DNA from: Falsarthrobacter nasiphocae
GTDB lineage: Bacteria > Actinomycetota > Actinomycetes > Actinomycetales > Micrococcaceae
DNA length: 64,000 nt
Reading direction: 5' to 3'
NCBI RefSeq assembly: GCF_031456275.1
Contig: NZ_JAVDUI010000001.1
Span: 992,001-1,056,000, forward strand
Part shown: positions 49,966-58,906 of the stretch, piece by piece
Position numbering within the stretch: position 1 is the first letter of the stretch
How the letters are laid out: each line of letters begins with the position of its first letter
Translations under genes and position numbers: made by a program
Notes under the pieces: model-generated
Databases searched by the model: none
Seen by the model: only the letters and a program-made list of their open reading frames with translations
Told to the model about the DNA's origin: nothing

Positions 49966-50517
49966 CTAGGAGTAGACGTGCGGCGCGAGTGTGCCGATGA
50001 AGTCCAGGTTGCGGTACTTCTCGTCGTAGTCGAGGCCGTAGCCGACGACGAACTCGGTGGGGATCTCGTAGCCGACGTACTTGACGTCGATCTGGACCTT
50101 GGCGGCGTCCGGCTTGCGCAGGAGCGTGCAGATCTCCACGGATGCGGGGCCTCGGGACTCGAGGTTGGTCTTGAGCCAGGAGAGCGTGAGGCCGGAGTCG
50201 ATGATGTCCTCGACGATGAGGACGTGCTTGCCCATGAGGTCCGTGTCGAGGTCCTTGAGAATGCGGACCACGCCGGAGGACTTGGTGCCGGAGCCGTAGG
50301 AGGACACGGCCATCCAGTCCATGCTGACGTGCTTGTTCATCGCCCGCACGAGGTCAGCCATGATCATGACCGCGCCCTTGAGCACGCCCACGACGAGGAC
50401 GTCGCGGCCCTCGTAGTCCTTCTCGATCTCGGCCGCGAGCTCCGCCACGCGCGCCTGGATCTCCTCCTTGGTGTAGAGGATGTTCGTCAGATCGGACTCG
50501 ACGTGGCTGGCTTCCAC
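49966..50517 (-). CDS. hpt: Hypoxanthine phosphoribosyltransferase
   Basis: A 183-residue purine-salvage enzyme converting hypoxanthine or guanine plus PRPP to IMP or GMP. The PRPP motif is VLIVEDIIDSGLTLSWL (about 98-114). GAVMIMADLVRAMNKHV and KYVGYEIPTEFVVGYGLDY are typical of bacterial Hpt. The GTG at 50517 has AGGAG upstream. It lies in the conserved tilS-hpt-ftsH order. Confidence 0.96.
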   Translation of the reverse strand: MEASHVESDLTNILYTKEEIQARVAELAAEIEKDYEGRDVLVVGVLKGAVMIMADLVRAMNKHVSMDWMAVSSYGSGTKSSGVVRILKDLDTDLMGKHVLIVEDIIDSGLTLSWLKTNLESRGPASVEICTLLRKPDAAKVQIDVKYVGYEIPTEFVVGYGLDYDEKYRNLDFIGTLAPHVYS

Positions 50518-50565
50518 TTCAGGCTCCTGATGTCGTGAGGGCGCGGGCTCGCTCCCGCGTGTGCG

Positions 50566-51729
50566 TCAACTCTCCTGGTCCGCGGCGTCGAGGCCGTCCT
50601 CGGCTCGCTCGAGAACCAGGGTCGGTTCCATCTTGCCACCCGGGCCGGGCATTCGTCGCCTCCAGCACCGCAGGCCGGGAGCCTGCACGGGTCCCGCGGA
50701 ATCTGTCCCGTCCTCCTCGCGCGGGCGCATGAGGCGGTTGATCTCCTCGATCCTCTCGCGGGTGGGCGGCGGCGCCCCCGCCTCTTGGGCCGCGAGCGCG
50801 GTGACCCTCCCTTGGAGCGCCGGGTGGAGCTGCCTCCAGGGGCCGACGACGATGGCCGCCTCTCCCGGCCGCCGCCCCGGGCGTCTCACTCGCGCGTAGG
50901 CGTCCCGGGCGGCGGTGTCGAGGAAGTCCGCATCGTCAGCCATGAGCGCGGCGGTGCGGGCCAGGTTGGCGCGGACGCCTTCGGAGACGGCCTCGAGGGC
51001 TGGGAGCGCCTCGAGGCGGATCTGGGTCCGGGGCCGGATGGGCTCGCCGTTGGTGGGGTCCTGCCACGGGGTGAGCTCTGCGTGTCGGCAGATCAGCTCG
51101 GTGTCCGCGCGCCAGAGCCCCCGGCGCGGGTCGAGGAACGGGCGCAGCACAGCCGCCTCGCCCATCCCGCCGGGCCCGACTGCCCCGATGCCGGGCCGAC
51201 CCCACTGCGTCCGGCGCGGGATGCCCGCGAGCGAGCGGGCCCCGGACCCTCGGATGAGGCCCAGGAGGACCTGCTCCGCCTGGTCGCTCAGGGTGTGGGC
51301 GGTGAGGATGACGCCGCGCGGGGAGGCCGCGTCCGCGAGCGCGACGTACCGGGCGGCGCGCGCCGCCGCCTCGAGCCCGTGCGCGGCCGTGGCGGACGCG
51401 GTCACGTCGACGCGGCGGACCTCGGCCTCGAGCCCGAGCCCCTCGCATGCCGCGGCCGCGCGGGCCGCCACGGGGGCCGAGTCGCCCTGGAGGCCGTGGT
51501 CCACGACGACGGCCCGCGCCTCCACCTCCCCCCTGCGCGCGAGGGCCGCGACGACGGCCGCGAGCGCGAGCGAGTCCGCTCCCCCGCTCACGGCCACGAC
51601 CGCCTCCAGCGGGGGCGTGCCCGGGCGGCGCTCGGCACCGTCGTCGTCCGCTGCCGGCGAGGGCAGGGAGGCGAGGGCGGCCCGAACGGCCGCCAAGGCG
51701 CGGGCGAAGACGGCCGCGCCCGGTCTCAC
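50566..51729 (-). CDS. tilS: tRNA(Ile)-lysidine synthase TilS
   Basis: A 387-residue enzyme that converts the wobble cytidine of tRNA-Ile2 to lysidine. The PP-loop ATP motif is VAVSGGADSLALA (about 48-60), and DHGLQGDS and TAHTLSDQAEQVLL follow as in TilS. RPFLDPRRG and EPIRPRTQIRLEALP belong to the substrate-binding part. The GTG at 51729 overlaps the metalloprotease stop (GTGA). The C-terminal domain is short and Pro/Arg-rich, as in actinobacteria. Confidence 0.94.
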   Translation of the reverse strand: MRPGAAVFARALAAVRAALASLPSPAADDDGAERRPGTPPLEAVVAVSGGADSLALAAVVAALARRGEVEARAVVVDHGLQGDSAPVAARAAAACEGLGLEAEVRRVDVTASATAAHGLEAAARAARYVALADAASPRGVILTAHTLSDQAEQVLLGLIRGSGARSLAGIPRRTQWGRPGIGAVGPGGMGEAAVLRPFLDPRRGLWRADTELICRHAELTPWQDPTNGEPIRPRTQIRLEALPALEAVSEGVRANLARTAALMADDADFLDTAARDAYARVRRPGRRPGEAAIVVGPWRQLHPALQGRVTALAAQEAGAPPPTRERIEEINRLMRPREEDGTDSAGPVQAPGLRCWRRRMPGPGGKMEPTLVLERAEDGLDAADQES

Positions 51730-52790
51730 GGGGCCGTCACCCCGAGGACCCGGGCCGCCCACAGGGAGGGCTCGTGGATCTCGGCCTCGCTGGGCAGGTG
51801 CTCGGCGCGCTCGAAGACGCGATTGAGGGCCCCCATGCCGTGATCCCGGTGGATCGCCTCGCAGAAGCGCTGCCCGTCCCGGTACTGCGCCGCCTTCTTC
51901 TCCATGCCGATCCACCGCAGCAGCACGCGCTCCACCCCGGAGCGGTTCGCGGCCCGCTCCGTGAATCGGCGGCGGATCGTCTTGACTGTCGGGACCGTCG
52001 AGGCGTCGACGGCGTCCATGACGAGGTTCGCGTGCCCCTCGAGGAAGCTCATGACGCCCGTCAGCTCGGACATGATGGCGCGCGCCTGAGGGGGAAGGAA
52101 CAGCTCGGAGACGGGGACGCCCTCGCGGCGGCCTCTGCGGGCTCGCTCAAGCGCCCGCTGGAGGTTGGCGAGGTCCCGGCTCAGGCTCTCAGCCTCTCCC
52201 ACAACCGACTCCATGAGCTCGGCCACGCGCGCCTCCATGTGCGCCTTGAGCCAGGGCGCGGCGGCGAACTGGACGCGATGCGTCTGCTCATGGAGGAGCA
52301 CCCAGAGGCTGAAGTCGTCCGGGTCCACGGTGAGCTCGCTCCGCACGGCCTCGATGTTGGGGGCGACCAGGAGCAGGGCCCCGTCCGGGTGGCCCGGAGT
52401 GAAGGGATCGAACTGGCCGAGGACGCGCGTGGCGAGGATGGACAGGATGGCGCCGGACTGCACGCCCGAGGACACACCCCCCACCGCGAGCGTCACCGGC
52501 GAGGCGCCTTCGAGGCCCCGGCGCAGGGCGGCGCCACTCAGGTGCTCGAACGACGCAAGCGCCGCGGCCGTCCACGCCTCCCGGTCCACGACGCGAACCT
52601 CACTCGTCAGGGCCCGGGCGGCGGGAAGTCCCGTGATCCTCGCGACCTCGGCAGCGGCCACGGGGGCGAGCACGCGGAGCCTGGACACCACCTCGCGCGC
52701 CTCCTCGACGCGGACGCGGGGGCCGCTGGGGGTCAGCGCCCGGGACACGGCGGCGGACACGCGGGCGGGGAGCACGGCAGAACGAGTCAT
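51726..52790 (-). CDS. Zinc-dependent metalloprotease (DUF2342 family)
   Basis: A 354-residue protein of the actinobacterial family sometimes labelled coenzyme F420 biosynthesis-associated. The zinc-binding motif is LLHEQTHRVQF (HExxH), with EGHANLVMDAVD downstream as a likely third-ligand segment. There is no signal peptide, so it is probably cytoplasmic. The ATG at 52790 heads the long overlapped series tilS-hpt-ftsH-fol. Substrate unknown. Confidence 0.88.
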   Translation of the reverse strand: MTRSAVLPARVSAAVSRALTPSGPRVRVEEAREVVSRLRVLAPVAAAEVARITGLPAARALTSEVRVVDREAWTAAALASFEHLSGAALRRGLEGASPVTLAVGGVSSGVQSGAILSILATRVLGQFDPFTPGHPDGALLLVAPNIEAVRSELTVDPDDFSLWVLLHEQTHRVQFAAAPWLKAHMEARVAELMESVVGEAESLSRDLANLQRALERARRGRREGVPVSELFLPPQARAIMSELTGVMSFLEGHANLVMDAVDASTVPTVKTIRRRFTERAANRSGVERVLLRWIGMEKKAAQYRDGQRFCEAIHRDHGMGALNRVFERAEHLPSEAEIHEPSLWAARVLGVTAP

Positions 52791-52964
52791 GTGGACAGTA
52801 TGCCCAGAGCCTCTGGGGCCTCGCTGGGCGGGTCAGCGGAGCGGGGCGCGCTGGAGCGGGGATAGCGGCGGCTGAGGGGACGACGGCGGGGCTGCGCGGG
52901 GCCGGACGCCGTCGGCCAGTGGACCCGGGGCACCCATGGGGCCCGGAAGCGCGCGGAACGCACA

Positions 52965-53001
52965 GCAGCCGGGGACCTGCGGAGGGCAGGACCCCGGCTG
53001 C
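52965..53001 (-). terminator. Terminator after the Sec-secreted protein gene
   Basis: GCAGCCGGGG (52965-52974) and CCCCGGCTGC (52992-53001) form a perfect 10-bp stem about 35 bases beyond the stop at 53036. Confidence 0.75.
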
Positions 53002-53035
53002 GGGTCACGCGCGGCTGCGCCCGAAGGCGCCCAGG

Positions 53036-53539
53036 CTAGAAGCCCGTGCCGCCGTTGTCGTAGGTGGCGGTGTCGTTCGAGGGCTTGGTGTCGACGACCT
53101 GCGCGGGAAGACTCTCAAGCGTCAGGGTCACCTGGTCCCGCTCGCTGAAGCGGAAGCCGTGCGAGTCGTTCCAGAGCCCGGCGACACCGGAGCCCGCGCC
53201 GAGGTCGCGCGTCAGGGTGACGCGGAATTCGTGCTCGGAGAGGCGCGTCGTCGTGGCCCGGCCCAGGTTGAGGGAGGAGATCGTGCGCAGGCCGCGCTGC
53301 TCCTCGCCCGTGAGGGACGTGAAGCGGATCCGGTAGGTTGTGCCCGCCGGGATCGTCGTGGCGCCCGTGTTGGCGATCTCCCAGCGGCCCGTCGTCGCCG
53401 CGCCGGGGACCGGGGTGGTGGAGAAGATGTTGACGCTGGAGTCGACCTCGACCGGCTCGGGGGTCACAGCGGCGGCGCTGGGGCCGACGGCGGCGGCGAG
53501 GGCAACGGCCGCGGCGGCAAGAGCGAGGGGTTTCTTCAT
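53036..53539 (-). CDS. Secreted protein of unknown function
   Basis: A 167-residue precursor with a Sec signal peptide (MKKPLALAAAAVALAAAVGP, cleavage near SAAA-VTP). The mature part of about 145 residues looks like one beta-sandwich domain, rich in Thr/Ser, with no cysteine and no sortase motif: WEIANTGATTIPAGTTYRIRF, then FRVTLTRDLG and QVTLTLESLP. The ATG at 53539 begins a clear signal peptide, though its ribosome site is weak. It sits between two terminators, next to a Tat-exported protein gene of the same orientation. Confidence 0.75.
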   Translation of the reverse strand: MKKPLALAAAAVALAAAVGPSAAAVTPEPVEVDSSVNIFSTTPVPGAATTGRWEIANTGATTIPAGTTYRIRFTSLTGEEQRGLRTISSLNLGRATTTRLSEHEFRVTLTRDLGAGSGVAGLWNDSHGFRFSERDQVTLTLESLPAQVVDTKPSNDTATYDNGGTGF

Positions 53540-53580
53540 GGGGATCTCGTTTCTGTCTGGTGTCGTGAGGGATATGCGCG

Positions 53581-53621
53581 CCGGAGGGCGGCGCCGGCCA
53601 CGGGCCAGCACCGCCCTCCGG
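53581..53621 (-). terminator. Terminator after the Tat-signal protein gene
   Basis: CCGGAGGGCGG (53581-53591) and CCGCCCTCCGG (53611-53621) form a perfect 11-bp stem 23 bases beyond the stop at 53645. Confidence 0.75.
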
Positions 53622-53644
53622 TGTCAACGCGAGAGCGGGTGGAC

Positions 53645-54322
53645 TCAGGCGAAGAGGGGAGCCACGCTGTAGGACCAGGTGGCCGTCTGAACGGCAGTGC
53701 CGCCATCGGTCTTCGGGGTCGTGTAGCTGACGTTGAGGTAGAAGCAGCACTCGTTCGAGGCGGTCGCCACGGCCGTCAGGCCGTCCAGGTACGTGAGGCA
53801 CACGGGGAGCGACAGGTTCTGGAGGTAGTTCGCCGGGCCCTGGCCGGTCAAGCGGTACGGGATGGCCGTCTGGAGGGAGACGGACTGCTGGAGGCCGGCC
53901 CCGATGACCTGGGCGGCCGCGGTGCCGAGCTGGACGACCTCGGCCGTGCTCTTCACGCCCGAGGCGGACTGGAGGTAGGCCGTGCCTGCGAGGCGCATGC
54001 GGTAGCCCGTGATCTCCCCGGAGTACGGCGTGCCGTCCGGGCGCAGGGGCTGGTTGAACTGGAACTGGCCCAGCTGCACGTTGTAGTACGTGCCCTTGTC
54101 CGACAAGCCCGCGCTGTCCGGGTCATACGTCGGGAGCGTGCCCACGGCAAAGGAGTAGGTCTTGCTGCCCGTGATGCTGCCCGTGGGGGTGGCGGTGCAC
54201 AGGACGGGAATCGGCGTGGTCGGCGAGGCGGATGCAGCGGGGGCCGCCGAGGCGATGGCGACAGCCGGGGCGGCCCAGGCCGCTCCCTTGGCCATGCGGC
54301 GGCGAGAGATGTTCTGCGACAT
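53645..54322 (-). CDS. Tat-exported protein of unknown function
   Basis: A 225-residue precursor with a twin-arginine signal: SRRRMAKG, a hydrophobic AAWAAPAVAIASAAP and cleavage near ASA-SPT. The mature domain is beta-rich, with TYYNVQLGQFQFNQPLRPDG, a Cys pair in NECCFYLNVSY and a terminal ATWSYSVAPLF. There is no sortase motif. AAAGGA precedes the ATG at 54322. The signal closely resembles that of the protein at 56882-57832. Function unknown. Confidence 0.78.
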   Translation of the reverse strand: MSQNISRRRMAKGAAWAAPAVAIASAAPAASASPTTPIPVLCTATPTGSITGSKTYSFAVGTLPTYDPDSAGLSDKGTYYNVQLGQFQFNQPLRPDGTPYSGEITGYRMRLAGTAYLQSASGVKSTAEVVQLGTAAAQVIGAGLQQSVSLQTAIPYRLTGQGPANYLQNLSLPVCLTYLDGLTAVATASNECCFYLNVSYTTPKTDGGTAVQTATWSYSVAPLFA

Positions 54323-54401
54323 GCGTGTTTTTCCTTTAGTGAAGTGGCAAAAAAGTAAGAGCGCTCGTTCAGAATTCCTCAAGAACACTGGAGCGGATCT
54401 T

Positions 54402-54431
54402 ACTGTAGCTAACTTCATGGTTGGCTAACAA
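54402..54431 (-). promoter_or_regulatory. Candidate promoter of the Tat-protein gene
   Basis: On the minus strand -35 TTGTTA (54426-54431) and -10 TACAGT (54402-54407) have an 18-base spacer, in an unusually AT-rich stretch (54340-54470). The leader would be about 75 bases. Confidence 0.5.
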
Positions 54432-54507
54432 CAGATATGTCCGATCTATGGACACATTCTGACCGAATGCCATCCGGAAGCGGAGGGGACACTCCCCCGC
54501 GAGACCA

Positions 54508-55929
54508 CTAGGAGACGAGGCGGGCAGCCGCGATATCCAGGGCCTGACGAGCCTCCGTCAAACCCCCCTCAATGCCGTCATAGGCAAATATAAACACGAC
54601 CCTTCGATGATCTGGAGTCACTGCAAATCCAGCAAGAACAGACGTGCCATTAAGCGTCCCCGTCTTCGCCCGCACGAGCCCCTGCCCAGGAATCGCCTTC
54701 GTCGCGACAAACCGCTCCGCGAGCGTCCCCGTGAGACCCGCCACGGGAAGCCCCCGCATTTCCTCACGCGCGGCCGGGTCCGGGCTCGTCGCCAGGGCCC
54801 GGAGAAGACCCGCCATGGACCGGGCCGTCACGACGTTGTCCGCAGAGAGCCCGCTCGCGTCCACCGGGACAATCTCCCCCGGGTGCGGGGTGAGCGCGGC
54901 CAGACGCTCCCGCATCAAGCGGGCCACCCCGGCCGACGTCGCCGGCAGGCCCTTCTCCCGGGCGGCCGCCCGCGCCAGGGCCTCCATGACGTAGTTGTCA
55001 GAGCGCGCCATCGCGAACTCCACCTGGTCCCCCACCGGAGCAGAGGTCACCGCGGCCAGCTCTGCCCCGGCCTTCCCCGCCGCACCCCGCACGGCCGTCA
55101 CCGAGACCGAGCGCCCGGACGCCGCCGCGACCTCCCGAGACAGGGCCTCCGCGAGCGCGCGCCCCACGGTCATGGCGGGGTCCGCCACGCGCAGCCCGGC
55201 GTCGGCCCCCTCCTCCGCGAAGGCGCCGTTCACGGCGAAGGGGGACAAGCGGGTCATCTGCCCCGTGGCGAGATCCCCGTCCGGCCAGGCCGGGTTGAGA
55301 GGCTCAGGGAAGAGCGAATCGTCCACAGCGAGCGTGAGGGAGGCCGGCATGTCGGCGCCGCCGGAGACCAGGGCCTTCGCGGCCGCCGCAGCGAGGGTCG
55401 CGATGCCCGCGCGCCCATTGACCTCCCCAGGCCTGCCGGCGCCCACGCCAAGGAGGGCGTCCCCTTCGCCGCTCAGCACAAGCGTGGTCGCGGTCGCGCC
55501 CCGCGAGACCCGCGTCTTCAGGGTCCGCTCGGCGCCCAGCCCGTCCAGAATGGCCGCGGCGGAGACGAGCTTCACCGACGAGGCCGGGGGGAAGGGCTTC
55601 GCGGCCCCCGCCTCCGCGAGCTGCTCACCCGTCTCCAGGTCGACGACGCTCCCGCGCATGGCTTGACCCGCCACGGAGGGCGCCTCCGCCAGGGCCGCCT
55701 TCGCCGATTCCCGCGCCCGAGACAGCCCGGCATCCCCCGCCCCGGGCTGCGAGGAGGACGGAGCTGCGGAGCCGGCGGCGCTCGGGGGCGGCGGGCTCGT
55801 CGTCGTCCCCTGAAGAGAGGAGGAGGCCGCGTCCGGCACCGGAGGGGGCGCGAGAAGCGCGGAGCTGACCCCGAGGGACGCGCCGATCACGGCAGAGAGA
55901 GCGGCGACGAAGGGCGTACGGGTCCTCAT
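54508..55929 (-). CDS. dacB: D-alanyl-D-alanine carboxypeptidase/endopeptidase DacB (PBP4 type)
   Basis: A 473-residue secreted class C penicillin-binding protein (S13 peptidase) trimming or cutting peptidoglycan cross-links. An N-terminal signal/anchor ([20 protein letters not shown]) is followed by a Ser/Pro-rich linker. The active-site Ser is in PPASSVKLV (about 115), SDN near 310 and [10 protein letters not shown] near 426. The ATG at 55929 has AGGAG upstream. It is divergent from ppa, as in related genomes. Confidence 0.92.
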   Translation of the reverse strand: MRTRTPFVAALSAVIGASLGVSSALLAPPPVPDAASSSLQGTTTSPPPPSAAGSAAPSSSQPGAGDAGLSRARESAKAALAEAPSVAGQAMRGSVVDLETGEQLAEAGAAKPFPPASSVKLVSAAAILDGLGAERTLKTRVSRGATATTLVLSGEGDALLGVGAGRPGEVNGRAGIATLAAAAAKALVSGGADMPASLTLAVDDSLFPEPLNPAWPDGDLATGQMTRLSPFAVNGAFAEEGADAGLRVADPAMTVGRALAEALSREVAAASGRSVSVTAVRGAAGKAGAELAAVTSAPVGDQVEFAMARSDNYVMEALARAAAREKGLPATSAGVARLMRERLAALTPHPGEIVPVDASGLSADNVVTARSMAGLLRALATSPDPAAREEMRGLPVAGLTGTLAERFVATKAIPGQGLVRAKTGTLNGTSVLAGFAVTPDHRRVVFIFAYDGIEGGLTEARQALDIAAARLVS

Positions 55930-56047
55930 CCGGGACTCCTGGGAACGGCTGGACAATATATCGTTGATCCTAGTCGGCGGCGAGCGCCCAGGCCCATCCC
56001 CTTACTCGCCGCGCACCCTTGGGCCACACCGAGCAACAGGAGCCTCC

Positions 56048-56572
56048 ATGAGCCACGACGTCACCATCGAGATCCCGGCGGGATCCCGGGTCAAGTACGA
56101 GATCGACCACGAGACGCACCGCCTGCGCCTCGACCGCGTCCTCTTCACGTCGATGCAGTACCCGGCCAACTACGGCTACTTCGAGGACACCCTCGGCGAA
56201 GACGGGGACCCGCTGGACGCCCTCGTCTACATCCCCGGCGTTGAACTGCACCCGGGCGTCCTCGTGGAGTCCCGCCCCATCGGCGTCCTCAACATGACGG
56301 ACGACGGCGGCGGAGACGCAAAGCTCATCTGCGTCCCGGCCGACAAGCGCTTCGACCACATTCAGGAACTCGAGGATCTCGACGAGTGGTTCAAGAAGGA
56401 GACTGAGCACTTCTTCGAGCGCTACAAGGACCTTGAGCCCGGCAAGTGGGTCAAGATCGAGGGCTGGCAGGGCCGCGCCGAGGCTGAGGCCGAGCTCCAG
56501 CGCTCCATCGAGCGCTTCGCCAAGCACGGCGAGGAGTCCGAGGAGGACGAGCCCCAGGGCCGCGACGTCTGA
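56048..56572 (+). CDS. ppa: Inorganic pyrophosphatase
   Basis: A 174-residue family I pyrophosphatase hydrolysing PPi to drive biosynthesis. The N-terminus is [20 protein letters not shown], the metal-binding signature is [10 protein letters not shown], and [20 protein letters not shown] lies downstream. CAGGAG precedes the ATG at 56048; the longer frame to 55964 is not family-like. The acidic C-terminus ([13 protein letters not shown]) is normal for actinobacteria. Confidence 0.96.
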   Translation: MSHDVTIEIPAGSRVKYEIDHETHRLRLDRVLFTSMQYPANYGYFEDTLGEDGDPLDALVYIPGVELHPGVLVESRPIGVLNMTDDGGGDAKLICVPADKRFDHIQELEDLDEWFKKETEHFFERYKDLEPGKWVKIEGWQGRAEAEAELQRSIERFAKHGEESEEDEPQGRDV

Positions 56573-56591
56573 TCGTCGCGCACGCGCAGGC

Positions 56592-56622
56592 GGCGCGGCA
56601 CCCCATGACGGGGTGCCGCGCC
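56592..56622 (+). terminator. Terminator after ppa
   Basis: GGCGCGGCACCCC and GGGGTGCCGCGCC form a perfect 13-bp stem with a 5-base loop, followed by GTTTCTT. Confidence 0.9.
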
Positions 56623-56881
56623 GTTTCTTGTGCCCGGGTGACCGCGCCAGGCCTCGCGCACTGTCAATGCCGACGGCAGGGGCTCGGGCGCGGCGGGCGC
56701 GGGGGCCTCTGCTCCGTCTCGGGAAGGGGGCGGGCTGACGCAGTGAGCCCTTGCCGGAAACCAGGTCTCAATGTCGTCATGGAATGCTCTCATCTCACGA
56801 TTCACGCGAACTAAAAACGCTATTTTTTAAAGACGACAATCACTAGAGGTTGCCTAACTACTTGGTGTAGCGTCTCTGTTC
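56623..56881 (+). promoter_or_regulatory. AT-rich upstream region of the second Tat-protein gene
   Basis: Positions 56800-56881 are markedly AT-rich (TATTTTTTAAAG at 56821) in otherwise very GC-rich DNA. This is the kind of sequence Lsr2 binds. TTGCCT (56850-56855) and TAGCGT (56868-56873) are promoter-like but too close together to be a pair. The first half of the stretch shows nothing notable. Confidence 0.4.
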
Positions 56882-57832
56882 ATGATCTCCTCTGAATCGC
56901 ATAGCCCCGCCCCCACCCGCCGCTCGGTCGTCAAGACCGCGGCCTGGGCCGCCCCCGCGGTCCTCGCCACGACGGCCTCCCCCGCCTTCGCAGCCTCCCC
57001 TGTCGCGAACCAGACGTTCGTCGACTACGGCCTGTTCGTCTCGACGCAATTCAACGGCGGCTACGTCGGCTACGCCGGCGCCAACGACACGGGTGTCATC
57101 CACCCCACGACCCCCACCGGATACTTCGCCTCCAACCCCCGCCCGGAGAGCGACATCAACTGGAGCGACGCGACCAACTCGGCCACCAAGCCCTCCTACT
57201 TCGTCAATGGCGAGGGCTCCTTCACGCCCGCCACGAACGCCGGCGGCAGCACGGGCGCCTACGCCTCCACGAGCGGCTGGTGGATCTCGACGCCGACGAC
57301 CACCGCCAACGTCGGCTCCGGCTACATCCCCGGCTCCTCCACGACGCTCGCGGCCGGCGCCACGTTCGTCACGCAGGTCAGCGCGACCATCCCCGCCGGC
57401 CCCAACGCCCTCTGGCCCCTCCAGAACGCGACCATCGCGGGCCAGAAGTGGAACAAGGCCATCTCGGGCACGCTCAGCTCGGCGGGCGACTCCATCAGCA
57501 CGTACCTCGTCAACCTCAAGGTCAACGGCCGTTGGAACGCGGCCGCCCCGGTCATCACGACCAACCCGGACGGCTCTGCGACCCTGACCGGCACCATCAC
57601 GTTCACGACGACGTCCCCGCTCGTCATCACGCAGACGGGCACGAAGTACTACGGCCAGGTCGTCATCATGCCCGCCACGGTGCAGATCAGCCCCGCCTAC
57701 GGCTGGACGAACTTCTCGCTGACCTCCTCTGTCCAGAGCGCGACGCTCTCCTACACGGTCCCTGCGCCGTACATCGCGCCGACCACGACGCAGATCACCG
57801 GCCTGACCACGACGTCGGCCATCCACCCGTAG
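56882..57832 (+). CDS. Tat-exported Thr/Ser-rich surface or secreted protein
   Basis: A 316-residue precursor with a Tat signal (TRRSVVK, then TAAWAAPAVLATTASPAFAAS). The mature part is rich in Thr, Ser, Gly and Asn, mostly beta-strand, with no cysteine and no LPXTG. Segments such as YGLFVSTQFNGGYVGYAG and TKPSYFVNGEGSFTP suggest one or two beta-sandwich domains. The low-complexity end contains TTTQITGLTTTS. The ATG has no ribosome site and a -10-like TAGCGT eight bases before it. Function unknown; an adhesin-like or structural role is only a guess. Confidence 0.75.
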   Translation: MISSESHSPAPTRRSVVKTAAWAAPAVLATTASPAFAASPVANQTFVDYGLFVSTQFNGGYVGYAGANDTGVIHPTTPTGYFASNPRPESDINWSDATNSATKPSYFVNGEGSFTPATNAGGSTGAYASTSGWWISTPTTTANVGSGYIPGSSTTLAAGATFVTQVSATIPAGPNALWPLQNATIAGQKWNKAISGTLSSAGDSISTYLVNLKVNGRWNAAAPVITTNPDGSATLTGTITFTTTSPLVITQTGTKYYGQVVIMPATVQISPAYGWTNFSLTSSVQSATLSYTVPAPYIAPTTTQITGLTTTSAIHP

Positions 57833-57885
57833 TCGTCTCCGGCGGCCGCCCCTGCTTCTGCGAGGCGGCCCCTGACACGCGTGCC

Positions 57886-57923
57886 CACAGGGCGCCGAGC
57901 CTCTCGCAGCCCGGCGCCCTGTG
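57886..57923. terminator. Convergent terminator, Tat protein / HAD phosphatase
   Basis: CACAGGGCGCC (57886-57896) and GGCGCCCTGTG (57913-57923) form a perfect 11-bp stem between two convergent genes. Confidence 0.8.
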
Positions 57924-57938
57924 GCGTATCCGGCGCCC

Positions 57939-58799
57939 TCAGCTGAGGTACTGGCGGAGGATGCGGGCGGCCCCGTCGTCGTCCACCGACCCCGTGACCT
58001 CGTCCGCAGCCGCCTTGACCTCCTCCGGAGCCTGGCCCATGGCCACGCCCCGCGCGGCCCACTCGAGCATCTCGATGTCGTTGCGCCCGTCCCCCATGGC
58101 CACGGTGTCCGCAGGATCGACGCCGATCCGCCGCCGCAGATTCTCCAGCGCGCTCGCCTTCGTTGTCCCGGACGCGGCGATGTCCAGCCACGCGGTCCAC
58201 CCCACGGAGTACGTCACGCCATGGAGGCCAATCGACTCAACGGCCTCGCCGAACTCTTCCGCCGAGGAGTCCGTGCTGAACACGACCACGCGCACAGCCG
58301 TCTTCTCCGCGAGCTCCTCGAGCGGGAGGGACGAGGCGGGCACACCGAAGCTCGCATCCTGGAACTCGAGCGTCGACCAGTACTGGCCGTGCTCGTCCTC
58401 CACGGCGAAGTTCGCGGTGGGCAGCTGCTCGCGCAGGGCAAGAATGACGCGGGCGGGGCGGAACGTCACGCGCTCCAGCACCTCCAGCCCGCCGTCCAGC
58501 GCCGGGTCCAGCCGCGCCGTCACGCCCCCGTTCGAGGCGACGATGTAACCGGACTCGATCCCGAACTCCTGCGCGATCGGAAGGGCCGCGTAGAGCCCCC
58601 TCCCTGTCGCGACGACGACATGCGCGTCCCCGCGGGACGCCAGCGCGCGCCCGGCCTCACGGACCCCGAAGGACATGTCGCCGTGGTGGTTGACGAGGGT
58701 CCCGTCGACGTCGAGCGCAATGAGGCGAGGCCCCGCCGCGGGGGTCTCCGCCGGGCTGGTCTGGATGGGGTCGAGAGGAGCAGGCGCGGTGGGAGGCAT
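57939..58799 (-). CDS. HAD-superfamily (Cof-type) phosphatase
   Basis: A 286-residue cytoplasmic phosphatase. Motif I is LIALDVDGTLVNHHGD, motif II lies in VVVATGRG, and motif IV is MGDGRNDIEMLEWA. The large cap domain (about 100-215) marks the Cof/YidA class acting on sugar phosphates or flavin precursors. The ATG at 58799 gives MPPTAPAP; a CACGAT hexamer ends six bases before it, so it may be leaderless. HAD genes next to serS are common in this group. Confidence 0.88.
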   Translation of the reverse strand: MPPTAPAPLDPIQTSPAETPAAGPRLIALDVDGTLVNHHGDMSFGVREAGRALASRGDAHVVVATGRGLYAALPIAQEFGIESGYIVASNGGVTARLDPALDGGLEVLERVTFRPARVILALREQLPTANFAVEDEHGQYWSTLEFQDASFGVPASSLPLEELAEKTAVRVVVFSTDSSAEEFGEAVESIGLHGVTYSVGWTAWLDIAASGTTKASALENLRRRIGVDPADTVAMGDGRNDIEMLEWAARGVAMGQAPEEVKAAADEVTGSVDDDGAARILRQYLS

Positions 58800-58865
58800 G
58801 GTTCCATCGTGCCAGCACTCCGCCCCCAGGACACCCACGTTTCACGAGAACTCTCAGCAAACATT

Positions 58866-58889
58866 TATACTGACGAATGCTTGTATAAC
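58866..58889 (+). promoter_or_regulatory. Candidate -10 sites of the DUF6541-like gene
   Basis: TATACT (58866-58871) and TATAAC (58884-58889) lie in an AT-rich patch 18-41 bases before the ATG at 58907. Confidence 0.4.
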
Positions 58890-58906
58890 ATCGGTGAGAT
58901 TGGGCT

